This document shows positions 1-9,679 of a stretch of 64,000 bases of DNA, piece after piece (within the stretch, counting starts at the first letter, position 1; each line of letters starts with the position of its first letter). The translations under genes and the position numbers were made by a program. This DNA comes from Skeletonema tropicum (lineage: Eukaryota; Bacillariophyta; Thalassiosirophyceae; Thalassiosirales; Thalassiosiraceae). The stretch is taken from contig CM074139.1 in the NCBI GenBank assembly GCA_037178625.1, positions 2,418,001-2,482,000 on the forward strand, given 5' to 3'. A model generated the notes under the pieces. It saw nothing but the letters and a program-made list of their open reading frames with translations, did not search any database and was not told where the DNA came from.

Positions 1-476
1 CGCTCTTTTTATTGTGCGATGTATGGTTTGTCTTGTCGGATCCCCCATACTCGGAGAGGACAGCTGAGGAATGCATTTCAGACATAGACCAAATGTGCAA
101 CCTGGTATCCTACTACATTCCAGCTGTAGCTGTGCTTTTAGCCTTCTCTGACGGGGACGGGAGCGTGTTAAAAAAGGTTTTTACAGAAGATCGTTTGGCC
201 ATCTACTTTTTAGCGGCAGGAGCTGGTGCTTCTGCTATTTCAATGATGTGGATCCCGATTCCTCGATACAAGGAGATGACGGAGAGAGAGAAGGAAGAAG
301 CAGCAAGAGCAAGAGCAAGAGCAAGAGCAAGAGCAGCAGCAGCAGCAGCAGTACCAGCAGAAGTACCAGCAGAAGTACCAGCAGAAGTACCAGCAGAAGT
401 ACCAGCAGAAGCACCAGCAGAAGTACCAGCAGAAGCACCAGCAGAAGTCCCAGCAGAAGTGCCAGCTATGATCTAG
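1..476 (+). pseudogene. Truncated polytopic membrane-protein gene (5' end outside window, 3' end cut by the tandem array)
   Basis: The reading frame is open from the window edge. It is closely related to the broken gene at 22583-23397: both share CDVWFVLS, YIPAVAV.LAFSDG, LAIYFLA.GAGASAI and MMWIP. Two hydrophobic segments (around YIPAVAVLLAF and AIYFLAAGAGASAISMMWI) indicate a multi-pass membrane protein. The second half is low complexity: an Arg-Ala run, an Ala run, then about nine VPAE repeats from a 12-bp minisatellite. The last codons (AMI, stop) already lie in the tandem unit that starts near 464, so the natural C-terminus is missing; the relative has a further hydrophobic segment (VAIIFVLAGLLRFG). 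I do not recognise the family. The array junction probably inactivated it. Confidence 0.6.
298..463. repeat. Minisatellite coding for Arg-Ala and VPAE repeats
   Basis: A 6-bp repeat (GCAAGA type) passes into CAG triplets and then about ten copies of a 12-bp unit, AGTACCAGCAGA, with G/C variants. It lies immediately before the first array junction and is absent at the matching point of the relative at 23.1 kb. Confidence 0.9.
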
Positions 477-2277
477 ATCAGTTTTTGACGTAGAAAACGC
501 TGATGTACTCGGCAAGTCATGAAATTGAGAGCCTACAGACGTATCGGCGGCTATATCTAAGGCATCGATTTTTGGTCTATTTTGCTGCAGGTGTCAAATA
601 ACGTCGACGAGGAAACGCAATAAACGTTCCACAAGGCCCCCGTAGTAATCTCAGTATCATATTAATATAGATGGCTGATATGGGTGTTCATAACGCCATG
701 GTATCTGATTTTGATCCACTTGTAGGCGATGTCTTGCGGGTGTTGTATTTTGATTTATTTGAACAGATTCGTTTGTGGACATAGCATCTCATTAGGACGG
801 TATTAATATACACAGCAACACATTTTATTGCAATTACTCTCCTAAACTATCAATATATGAACTAGAGTCCACATTATATCTCTGGAGCAAGCCGTCGTGC
901 TGCCTTGAATCAACAATCAACTTCTGTAATCTCTGTAGAAGACAAGGCAAGTGCTTGTGTGTAGGTTGCGTCTAAGATAATGTTATTATGAATATAAGGA
1001 TTATTAATCTCTTTACATTATGTGTTATATTTCTCATTATAATGAGTATTGCTGCATGGGTCAGCAGGAAGACACATACATGCATCATGGTTGCGTCAAA
1101 TAGACTATCTTTTCTTCTAGCTGACAAACCTTCTTAGATAATGTTGCCGCATGCACCCTCCAGTGCAGTACTTCTCAAGAAACATTTGCCCACCCTAGAT
1201 CCAAATGATTCCGTCTACCGGCGGTTGCATGTATTGTTCGTTGTTTGTTTGTCACCCTATTCATCTCTTACTTCATAGCAGATTGTTCCAGGTTGATGCT
1301 TCATCTCTAATACAGAATGCCGCCTACTTGCCTCGATGATAACAATGAAATTACCGAATCCTTCCGAAGAGATGTATAGTTATCGACTCTCACATTGCAT
1401 CTGCTACTAAAGCTGATTAGGAAGTCACCCGATATCTCAGACATATTGTAAGCTTTTGTGTCCACTGAAGCCGTCGTACGTATTGAGAGTGATGATGAGA
1501 GGGTGCCAGCAGAAAGCAGCAGAAGAAAACAGCAGTGGCAGTCCATGGAAAGTATATCCACCTCAAAATCATACTGTTGCATGCAATAGTCTCTGGATCA
1601 GCATCCACCATTCAAGGTGTAATGCCTCCTTCGACGTCAACGTGTTGTATAATAATTATTACCGACACAAACCACTCATGACCAGATTGTCACCTCAGCC
1701 GCACCACACGGAGACGAGACGCCAATATGTCCATCAACACCACTATATTGTTGAATTAGAAGCATCATCTCGCTCTTTTGTTATAATATTCCCACACCTC
1801 TCATAAGTTGTGCCGCTGCATCGTTGGATAATCGCTGTAACCATGGTGCCCGCGTAGGTGAGCCATGCCGACAGTTCTAGACGGTTTGAACGGTAACCGC
1901 CTCATCGAATGTCACCATATATCATAGGTAGTGTCAGGTTGTCGAGTAATAGACTGTGATCATGTCCCAAAGGTCACAGTTGCGTAGGGGGCCTATGCAG
2001 TTGTCGCTTTTTATGAAAATAACGGTCACTTTTGTAGGAGGAAACCAAGAAAAAGGTCTGAGACCTTGGAGACAAAATTCCTTCACATCCATTGGGCCAT
2101 AGGGGTCCCCTGAGGTCACCGGCGTTCATGTCAACGTGAGGATGATTAGCCTCAGTTCGGGATGTAAGTGTCGGTACAAATAACAATAAGTGTAAGCTCA
2201 CATGTCCTCTTCATCTTGTGCTCGGCTCTCGTCCTGCAGGTCCCATCTCATGCTCATGAGTCCAGCTACGATGGTTA

Positions 2278-2311
2278 TGACGTCATTGTGACATTTACAA
2301 AACTTCTTCAT
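2278..2311 (+). repeat. 34-bp conserved motif beginning with palindrome TGACGTCA
   Basis: The same 34 bp, with one or two mismatches, occurs in each array unit (2278, 6602, 11854, 16188) and at two unrelated places, 23618-23651 and 38611-38644. The first 8 bp form a CRE-type bZIP palindrome. Its role is unknown; it could be a regulatory site or the end of a mobile element. Confidence 0.6.
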
Positions 2312-3013
2312 ATCTCTGCCACAAAACTACTATCACTTATACTGTGACAGTTCACATCTTCTCTTTCAGCAGCATTCAGCATAAGCCCCGTGCGATCAGC
2401 CTTGTGTCACACAAAACGATTTTTGCGTGCTTTGCGCGCTAACAAAAAAATCCGTCTAAATTAGCAAACTACTAATAAAATGATCAAAATAACTAGCGAA
2501 AGTGATTTTCTGCCATAGCTTGGCTACGTTGGGGTGGAGAAGGCAGTTTGATGAAGCCTAATTGCATCTATGCATATGAAGATCCTATGTTGAACTCGGT
2601 GGTAGAAAATTCGGCCAGGAAAAGGTACCTCAAATGTTGCCCTAGTTAATTTATTAGGTGTGTAATGTGGAGCCGAATACTGACTCCCACGTTGAATTTC
2701 GACCTCTTCCGAGTGGATAACCGAATTCTACGCGAAATTCTGGGTCAGAATGAGTCTTGCCTCACTTATTGTTGTCGATGAAGCTCTCCCTATCAGCGTT
2801 GCCAAAATAGCAAGAGTACAGTTAGTATTTTGTGAGCTTTGTCTGTTGTGACAGAAGAAAAAGCATGTTCCCGCCGGAATTGGGTAGGAGTAGCTACTGT
2901 AGGAATTGTCCTACGTACGTAGAAAAGTTTTGTGTGAGAGAAGGATTGGGGGAACGGGGCTTATCGCATCAGATCGCATCGATTCTACGGCCATTCTCTT
3001 GTTGGTGCTCTCT

Positions 3014-3395
3014 ACAGGAGTTCTTGCCTCTGCTGTTGCGATGCCTGGGTCCGATCCCTCGACCTCGATACGGTGAGAGGTCGAAGTCAGAAACAGAAAT
3101 AATGTGGGGGTGGAAACAACCAAACCAACAAAAGCGTTAAAGTCGTGCTACTGCTACCTGATTGTGTGCTTTGCGGAGAAAGTTGCAATCATCTTTGTTC
3201 TGGCTGGCCTCTTTCGATTCGGTTGGGCTATTCTACATGTATTGATATGGAGATGGAGAGGAGGATCGACATGAATATGAATCCATTTCTTTGAAGTGCA
3301 CCAATTCTTCCTGTTACATCAAATCCATGTCATTGAACTGACTGTGGAAGAGGATACATACGAATCATTTCTTTGAAGTGCGTTAAGGATTTGGT
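3014..3395 (+). pseudogene. Decayed 3' fragment of the membrane-protein family, unit 1
   Basis: Nucleotide similarity to the 3' half of the gene at 22583-23397 is clear: the stretch matching GAGASAIAMMWIP, then GAGAAAGTTGCAATCATC with the VAIIFVLAGL.RFG segment, then two TCTTTGAAGTGC motifs. The frame is broken by stops, so this is a remnant. It shows that the repeat unit captured part of the neighbouring gene family. Confidence 0.65.
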
Positions 3396-3767
3396 AAATC
3401 ATTTTGACAGTATGGTACATGGTACCTGACAAACACTTCCTCAATCTTCGAAAGCAGCATATTTTAGCGTAGAAGTTCCTGTGGATTCAGTTGAATACAT
3501 CTTATTTGGATCTCTCTCTCTCTAGAGATGTGTCTTAGAATATGAAAAGTAGGAGGAGTATGCAGAAATTTGCACAGAGAAGCCCAAGAAAAGTCGAGAG
3601 TCGAGAGGAGTCAATGTTTAAAATTACCCTTCACAGGTCACGATATGACGTTTTATCTTAGGATACAGCTCTATTGGCTTGTATGATGTCTGATCTTAGG
3701 TTACAGCTACCTTGAATGAAGAACAAGGACAGGTTTGTGTCTCAGAAATGCGGTACGATACGAAGAT

Positions 3768-4184
3768 CTAGATGTGGAGATAAGAAGCTTCCTGAAACAT
3801 CTCCTTCAACACTTTTATCACCTTTTCCGATTCAACATCGTTCACCTCGAAGGAAAGTTCTCTGTTTCTCTCATCTCGCAATCTCAATGCGATTGTAATT
3901 GCCCTTCCTTCTAGACCTTTTATCTCCTTGCCAATACTCCGTTCCATGGATTTGCGAGTCCCGACCTTGGACCTTCTGCCGCGACTACCAGCGCCTACAC
4001 CTGCCACTCCCACTAGTCCATGGACATCTTGGATGATCCTAGGGTCAATCACCTTGATAGATTCAATATGATCAATTGGAACGCTGATCCTGTTTCTAAG
4101 GGCCCGCAACTTGTCCGTGCCTTGAAACTTGACGATGAGTTCTTCTGGGTAGGTGATGTCGTCAAATAACAATTTAGCCACCAT
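3768..4184 (-). CDS. 138-aa protein of an unrecognised family (PH-like candidate), array copy 1
   Basis: Starts MVAKLLFDDITYPEELIV and ends EASYLHI. Members lie at eight loci in this window, five of them intact, with full protein conservation among units 1-3; related copies differ mainly by conservative changes, which argues for a real coding gene. Layout: beta-rich N-terminus (KLLFDD, LIVKFQG), ISVPIDHIESIKVID, a Gly/Arg-rich loop (GVAGVGAGSRGRRSKVG), then GRAITIAL, LSFEVND and an amphipathic C-terminal helix (ESEKVIKVLKEMF). The order of strands, the VP...I.S..V.D motif, Gly-rich loop and terminal helix recall small bacterial PH-like proteins; that is inference only. No signal peptide or membrane segment. 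About 200 bp upstream is conserved between all copies and probably holds the promoter. Confidence 0.7.
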   Translation of the reverse strand: MVAKLLFDDITYPEELIVKFQGTDKLRALRNRISVPIDHIESIKVIDPRIIQDVHGLVGVAGVGAGSRGRRSKVGTRKSMERSIGKEIKGLEGRAITIALRLRDERNRELSFEVNDVESEKVIKVLKEMFQEASYLHI

Positions 4185-7100
4185 GTTGATTCGCGTTGTG
4201 TGTGTTTTTGAGAAGGACGATGTTGTGAAATCCGATAGTAGTTGATGTTAGATCTGGAGATTAAGCTGCAAAAGAAGAGAGATGAGATTATCATTTTCAT
4301 TTGTTGAAATGTATGAACAACTGCGCATTACAATACAACTAGATACATAGATAGCCCTGTAATACTTCTATCAAGTTAACAACTTACTAGAGCTTGAGCT
4401 TGAGTTTGAGTTTGAGTTTGCAAAGAGGGATTTGCGTGCTGCTGTTTTATGAGCCTAGCAATCTGCAACGCATTCGATAATGACCTCCAGTTGTTTCTCA
4501 ACTCTGACTGTATTGTACCTGGGACAGACATTGCCAGTCCTCTATTCGAGGTGTCTGTACCAAATTCCCAAGCGCATACTTACTCGTCGGGTTCGCAAGA
4601 ATCTGAAAGGTTATCCCCTTCAATATATATAACAGAAATTTTAAAGTTTATCCCCTTCAAATGGAGGGAGTTCGGTCTGCACGCGCTGTTTTTTCCATCC
4701 ACAACTCACAAATCGGCAACCCATCACAGCAATCATGGTGGGCCGCCATGCCATAGCACAATCAATTAGGACTCCAACGCATTGTTAAGCTATGATCTAG
4801 ATCAGTTTTTGACGTAGAAAACGCTGATGTACTCGGCAAGTCATGAAATTGAGAGCCTACAGACGTATCGGCGGCTATATCTAAGGCATCGATTTTTGGT
4901 CTATTTTGCTGCAGGTGTCAAATAACGTCGACGAGGAAACGCAATAAACGTTCCACAAGGCCCCCGTAGTAATCTCAGTATCATATTAATATAGATGGCT
5001 GATATGGGTGTTCATAACGCCATGGTATCTGATTTTGATCCACTTGTAGGCGATGTCTTGCGGGTGTTGTATTTTGATTTATTTGAACAGATTCGTTTGT
5101 GGACATAGCATCTCATTAGGACGGTATTAATATACACAGCAACACATTTTATTGCAATTACTCTCCTAAACTATCAATATATGAACTAGAGTCCACATTA
5201 TATCTCTGGAGCAAGCCGTCGTGCTGCCTTGAATCAACAATCAACTTCTGTAATCTCTGTAGAAGACAAGGCAAGTGCTTGTGTGTAGGTTGCGTCTAAG
5301 ATAATGTTATTATGAATATAAGGATTATTAATCTCTTTACATTATGTGTTATATTTCTCATTATAATGAGTATTGCTGCATGGGTCAGCAGGAAGACACA
5401 TACATGCATCATGGTTGCGTCAAATAGACTATCTTTTCTTCTAGCTGACAAACCTTCTTAGATAATGTTGCCGCATGCACCCTCCAGTGCAGTACTTCTC
5501 AAGAAACATTTGCCCACCCTAGATCCAAATGATTCCGTCTACCGGCGGTTGCATGTATTGTTCGTTGTTTGTTTGTCACCCTATTCATCTCTTACTTCAT
5601 AGCAGATTGTTCCAGGTTGATGCTTCATCTCTAATACAGAATGCCGCCTACTTGCCTCGATGATAACAATGAAATTACCGAATCCTTCCGAAGAGATGTA
5701 TAGTTATCGACTCTCACATTGCATCTGCTACTAAAGCTGATTAGGAAGTCACCCGATATCTCAGATATATTGTAAGCTTTTGTGTCCACTGAAGCCGTCG
5801 TACGTATTGAGAGTGATGATGAGAGGGTGCCAGCAGAAAGCAGCAGAAGAAAACAGCAGTGGCAGTCCATGGAAAGTATATCCACCTCAAAATCATACTG
5901 TTGCATGCAATAGTCTCTGGATCAGCATCCACCATTCAAGGTGTAATGCCTCCTTCGACGTCAACGTGTTGTATAATAATTATTACCGACACAAACCACT
6001 CATGACCAGATTGTCACCTCAGCCGCACCACACGGAGACGAGACGCCAATATGTCCATCAACACCACTATATTGTTGTATTAGAAGCATCATCTCGCTCT
6101 TTTGTTATAATATTCCCACACCTCTCATAAGTTGTGCCGCTGCATCGGTGGATAATCGCTGTAACCATGGTGCCCGCGTAGGTGAGCCATGCCGACAGTT
6201 CTAGACGGTTTGAACGGTAACCGCCTCATCGAATGTCACCATATATCATAGGTAGTGTCAGGTTGTCGAGTAATAGACTGTGATCATGTCCCAAAGGTCA
6301 CAGTTGCGTAGGGGGCCTATGCAGTTGTCGCTTTTTATGAAAATAACGGTCACTTTTGTAGGAGGAAACCAAGAAAAAGGTCTGAGACCTTGGAGACAAA
6401 ATTCCTTCACATCCATTGGGCCATAGGGGTCCCCTGAGGTCACCGGCGTTCATGTCAACGTGAGGATGATTAGCCTCAGTTCGGGATGTAAGTGTCGGTA
6501 CAAATAACAATAAGTGTAAGCTCACATGTCCTCTTCATCTTGTGCTCGGCTCTCGTCCTGCAGGTCCCATCTCATGCTCATGAGTCCAGCTACGATGGTT
6601 ATGACGTCATTGTGACATTTACAAAACTTCTTCATATCTCTGCCACAAAACTACTATCACTTATACTGTGACAGTTCACATCTTCTCTTTCAGCAGCATT
6701 CAGCATAAGCCCCGTGCGATCAGCCTTGTGTCACACAAAACGATTTTTGCGTGCTTTGCGCGCTAACAAAAAAATCCGTCTAAATTAGCAAACTACTAAT
6801 AAAATGATCAAAATAACTAGCGAAAGTGATTTTCTGCCATAGCTTGGCTACGTTGGGGTGGAGAAGGCAGTTTGATGAAGCCTAATTGCATCTATGCATA
6901 TGAAGATCCTATGTTGAACTCGGTGGTAGAAAATTCGGCCAGGAAAAGGTACCTCAAATGTTGCCCTAGTTAATTTATTAGGTGTGTAATGTGGAGCCGA
7001 ATACTGACTCCCACGTTGAATTTCGACCTCTTCCGAGTGGATAACCGAATTCTACGCGAAATTCTGGGTCAGAATGAGTCTTGCCTCACTTATTGTTGTC

Positions 7101-7337
7101 GATGAAGCTCTCCCTATCAGCGTTGCCAAAATAGCAAGAGTACAGTTAGTATTTTGTGAGCTTTGTCTGTTGTGACAGAAGAAAAAGCATGTTCCCGCCG
7201 GAATTGGGTAGGAGTAGCTACTGTAGGAATTGTCCTACGTACGTAGAAAAGTTTTGTGTGAGAGAAGGATTGGGGGAACGGGGCTTATCGCATCAGATCG
7301 CATCGATTCTACGGCCATTCTCTTGTTGGTGCTCTCT

Positions 7338-7719
7338 ACAGGAGTTCTTGCCTCTGCTGTTGCGATGCCTGGGTCCGATCCCTCGACCTCGATACGGTGA
7401 GAGGTCGAAGTCAGAAACAGAAATAATGTGGGGGTGGAAACAACCAAACCAACAAAAGCGTTAAAGTCGTGCTACTGCTACCTGATTGTGTGCTTTGCGG
7501 AGAAAGTTGCAATCATCTTTGTTCTGGCTGGCCTCTTTCGATTCGGTTGGGCTATTCTACATGTATTGATATGGAGATGGAGAGGAGGATCGACATGAAT
7601 ATGAATCCATTTCTTTGAAGTGCACCAATTCTTCCTGTTACATCAAATCCATGTCATTGAACTGACTGTGGAAGAGGATACATACGAATCATTTCTTTGA
7701 AGTGCGTTAAGGATTTGGT
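7338..7719 (+). pseudogene. Decayed 3' fragment of the membrane-protein family, unit 2
   Basis: Copy of the remnant at 3014-3395, offset by 4324 bp, with the same frame breaks. Confidence 0.6.
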
Positions 7720-8091
7720 AAATCATTTTGACAGTATGGTACATGGTACCTGACAAACACTTCCTCAATCTTCGAAAGCAGCATATTTTAGCGTAGAAGT
7801 TCCTGTGGATTCAGTTGAATACATCTTATTTGGATCTCTCTCTCTCTAGAGATGTGTCTTAGAATATGAAAAGTAGGAGGAGTATGCAGAAATTTGCACA
7901 GAGAAGCCCAAGAAAAGTCGAGAGTCGAGAGGAGTCAATGTTTAAAATTACCCTTCACAGGTCACGATATGACGTTTTATCTTAGGATACAGCTCTATTG
8001 GCTTGTATGATGTCTGATCTTAGGTTACAGCTACCTTGAATGAAGAACAAGGACAGGTTTGTGTCTCAGAAATGCGGTACGATACGAAGAT

Positions 8092-8508
8092 CTAGATGTG
8101 GAGATAAGAAGCTTCCTGAAACATCTCCTTCAACACTTTTATCACCTTTTCCGATTCAACATCGTTCACCTCGAAGGAAAGTTCTCTGTTTCTCTCATCT
8201 CGCAATCTCAATGCGATTGTAATTGCCCTTCCTTCTAGACCTTTTATCTCCTTGCCAATACTCCGTTCCATGGATTTGCGAGTCCCGACCTTGGACCTTC
8301 TGCCGCGACTACCAGCGCCTACACCTGCCACTCCCACTAGTCCATGGACATCTTGGATGATCCTAGGGTCAATCACCTTGATAGATTCAATATGATCAAT
8401 TGGAACGCTGATCCTGTTTCTAAGGGCCCGCAACTTGTCCGTGCCTTGAAACTTGACGATGAGTTCTTCTGGGTAGGTGATGTCGTCAAATAACAATTTA
8501 GCCACCAT
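8092..8508 (-). CDS. 138-aa PH-like candidate protein, array copy 2
   Basis: The encoded protein is identical over all 138 residues to array copies 1 and 3. The transposon at 8762 lies about 250 bp upstream of the start codon, so this copy may be expressed differently from its siblings. Same reasoning on fold and function as for copy 1; function unknown. Confidence 0.7.
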   Translation of the reverse strand: MVAKLLFDDITYPEELIVKFQGTDKLRALRNRISVPIDHIESIKVIDPRIIQDVHGLVGVAGVGAGSRGRRSKVGTRKSMERSIGKEIKGLEGRAITIALRLRDERNRELSFEVNDVESEKVIKVLKEMFQEASYLHI

Positions 8509-8753
8509 GTTGATTCGCGTTGTGTGTGTTTTTGAGAAGGACGATGTTGTGAAATCCGATAGTAGTTGATGTTAGATCTGGAGATTAAGCTGCAAAAGAA
8601 GAGAGATGAGATTATCATTTTCATTTGTTGAAATGTATGAACAACTGCGCATTACAATACAACTAGATACATAGATAGCCCTGTAATACTTCTATCAAGT
8701 TAACAACTTACTAGAGCTTGAGCTTGAGTTTGAGTTTGAGTTTGCAAAGAGGG

Positions 8754-8761
8754 ATTTGCGT
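8754..8761. repeat. Target-site duplication, left (ATTTGCGT)
   Basis: ATTTGCGT is repeated at 9672-9679 on the far side of the 910-bp element. Units 1, 3 and 4 carry a single ATTTGCGT at the same point, so the empty site is present in the window. Confidence 0.85.
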
Positions 8762-9022
8762 AGGAGGGGTGGCCTCGTACGTAGAACCATACTAATTCCG
8801 CTAAGTAACCAAGTTGTCAGCCACGAGACATCGGACAGTTACTCCTGTAACCATTTTTGCTAATAGTGTGGCAGCCACGAGACATCTGAGAGTTACACAT
8901 GTAACGATTTGGCTGACAAGTTTCCCGAGCCACCACCACCGACCATCAAATAAAAATAATAGTGTCCATGAGAGAGAGATTCACCATGGAACATTAAATA
9001 GACAACATAGATCATCAACAAT

Positions 9023-9283
9023 ATGTCGTCAAACAAAATGAAGTATGATGAATGGGCTGACAAGCAGCGTAAAGAGAGAGGGGACACAGTAGAAGTAGGC
9101 TCGAAACGATTGAGGAAGGTAAATCCAAAATATGTCGACAACCAAAAAAGTCACAGCAACACCTCCATTGCCCAAAACAACATCAATAATGAAATTGAGT
9201 CGAATGCTGTTTCGTCCAAAGAGGTACAGGCGGAGCGACATGGGGAGAATGGGTCGTCCCCTGCAACGCAGCGTCTTGTTTGA
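9023..9283 (+). CDS. Small ORF inside the 910-bp transposon, N-terminal half
   Basis: 86 aa, starting MSSNKMKYDEWADKQRKERG; hydrophilic and Lys/Asn-rich, without membrane segments. It ends at TGA overlapping the next ORF's ATG by one base (TGATG at 9281-9285). The two ORFs could be one gene with a frameshift or two cistrons. No family recognised; a cargo fragment or a transposase-associated accessory ORF are both possible. Confidence 0.35.
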   Translation: MSSNKMKYDEWADKQRKERGDTVEVGSKRLRKVNPKYVDNQKSHSNTSIAQNNINNEIESNAVSSKEVQAERHGENGSSPATQRLV

Positions 9284-9486
9284 TGATAAGTCAATCGTCT
9301 AGTAAGAAGTGGGGGAAAGAAGCAAAGCCATACAAGGTAGACATTCGAATGCTCCGGAAGAATGAAGTTGGTGAGTATGAAGATGTCGAATTATATGATG
9401 CAGATTACAACAAGGAAGAGGTTGCAAAGCGTATTGGAGAGAATTTGATTCTCGATGTAGTTGGAAAGTTGCATGTAATTGGTTGA
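9283..9486 (+). CDS. Small ORF inside the 910-bp transposon, C-terminal half
   Basis: 67 aa from ATG 9283 (MISQSSSKKWGKEAKPYK), continuing KVDIRMLRKNEVGEYEDVEL and ending VVGKLHVIG. The alternation of charged and hydrophobic residues looks like a small folded alpha/beta domain. It follows the previous ORF with a one-base overlap. Function not recognised. Confidence 0.35.
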   Translation: MISQSSSKKWGKEAKPYKVDIRMLRKNEVGEYEDVELYDADYNKEEVAKRIGENLILDVVGKLHVIG

Positions 9487-9671
9487 GTTCATTAATAATG
9501 GGGTTATTTCATGTTAGACTTTTCGTAGAGGTTCAGCCTCCCTACCCATGTAACCCGATGTTACAGATCCTAGTACAAGTTTACGTAGGAATTAAATTCC
9601 TACGTCATCAGCGAGGAAGCCAGCAGTTACACATGTAACGATTTCGCGGACAGGTTGAGGCCACCCCTCCT

Positions 9672-9679
9672 ATTTGCGT
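9672..9679. repeat. Target-site duplication, right (ATTTGCGT)
   Basis: Second copy of the 8-bp duplication of the 910-bp element. Confidence 0.85.

Larger units (their letters stand above)
464..4787. repeat. Tandem array unit 1 (4324 bp)
   Basis: First of four near-identical head-to-tail units; units start at AGCTATGATCTAG (464, 4788, 10040, 14374, 18709). Unit 1 lacks 10 bp present in the others (near 4680). Contents: 464-3013 has no gene I can support (short ORFs on both strands are copied faithfully but look non-coding), except a 34-bp CRE-containing motif at 2278-2311; 3014-3395 is a decayed membrane-gene piece; 3768-4184 is the 138-aa gene on the minus strand; 4391-4422 is a GAGTTT-type hexamer run; 4449-4770 is spacer. 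Confidence 0.95.
8762..9671. mobile_element. 910-bp TIR transposon with 8-bp target duplication (hAT-type size), non-autonomous
   Basis: Perfect 15-bp terminal inverted repeats AGGAGGGGTGGCCTC / GAGGCCACCCCTCCT flank it, with an 8-bp duplication outside. An 8-bp duplication fits hAT (or P-type) integration, although the TIR does not show a canonical CA start. The sub-terminal regions repeat CAGCCACGAGACATC and GTTAC..GTAAC motifs (8818-8905 and 9623-9645), as is usual for transposase-binding zones. A 23-bp near-perfect palindrome sits at 9583-9605. No transposase is present; two small ORFs occupy the middle. Confidence 0.85.

Noticed and set aside
300..470. CRISPR-like array
   Set aside because: Repeats are contiguous 12-bp units without spacers, in a eukaryotic coding frame.
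235..515. Minus-strand Leu-rich and Cys-rich ORFs over the minisatellite
   Set aside because: Shadow frames of the 6- and 12-bp repeats; homopolymeric composition, no start context.
1456..1806. 116-aa plus-strand ORF repeated in all array units
   Set aside because: It is conserved only because whole units are copied; composition is random-like and it overlaps minus-strand ORFs of similar quality.
2832..3140. 102-aa ORF MSFVCCDRRKSMF repeated in each unit
   Set aside because: It overlaps the decayed membrane-gene fragment in a different frame; no outside homologue in the window.
4449..4769. 105-117-aa plus-strand ORF repeated in each unit (MSLAICNAFDNDLQLF)
   Set aside because: It lies in the upstream region of the 138-aa gene; the corresponding segment at 32560 and 37360 has indels that break the frame without regard to codons.
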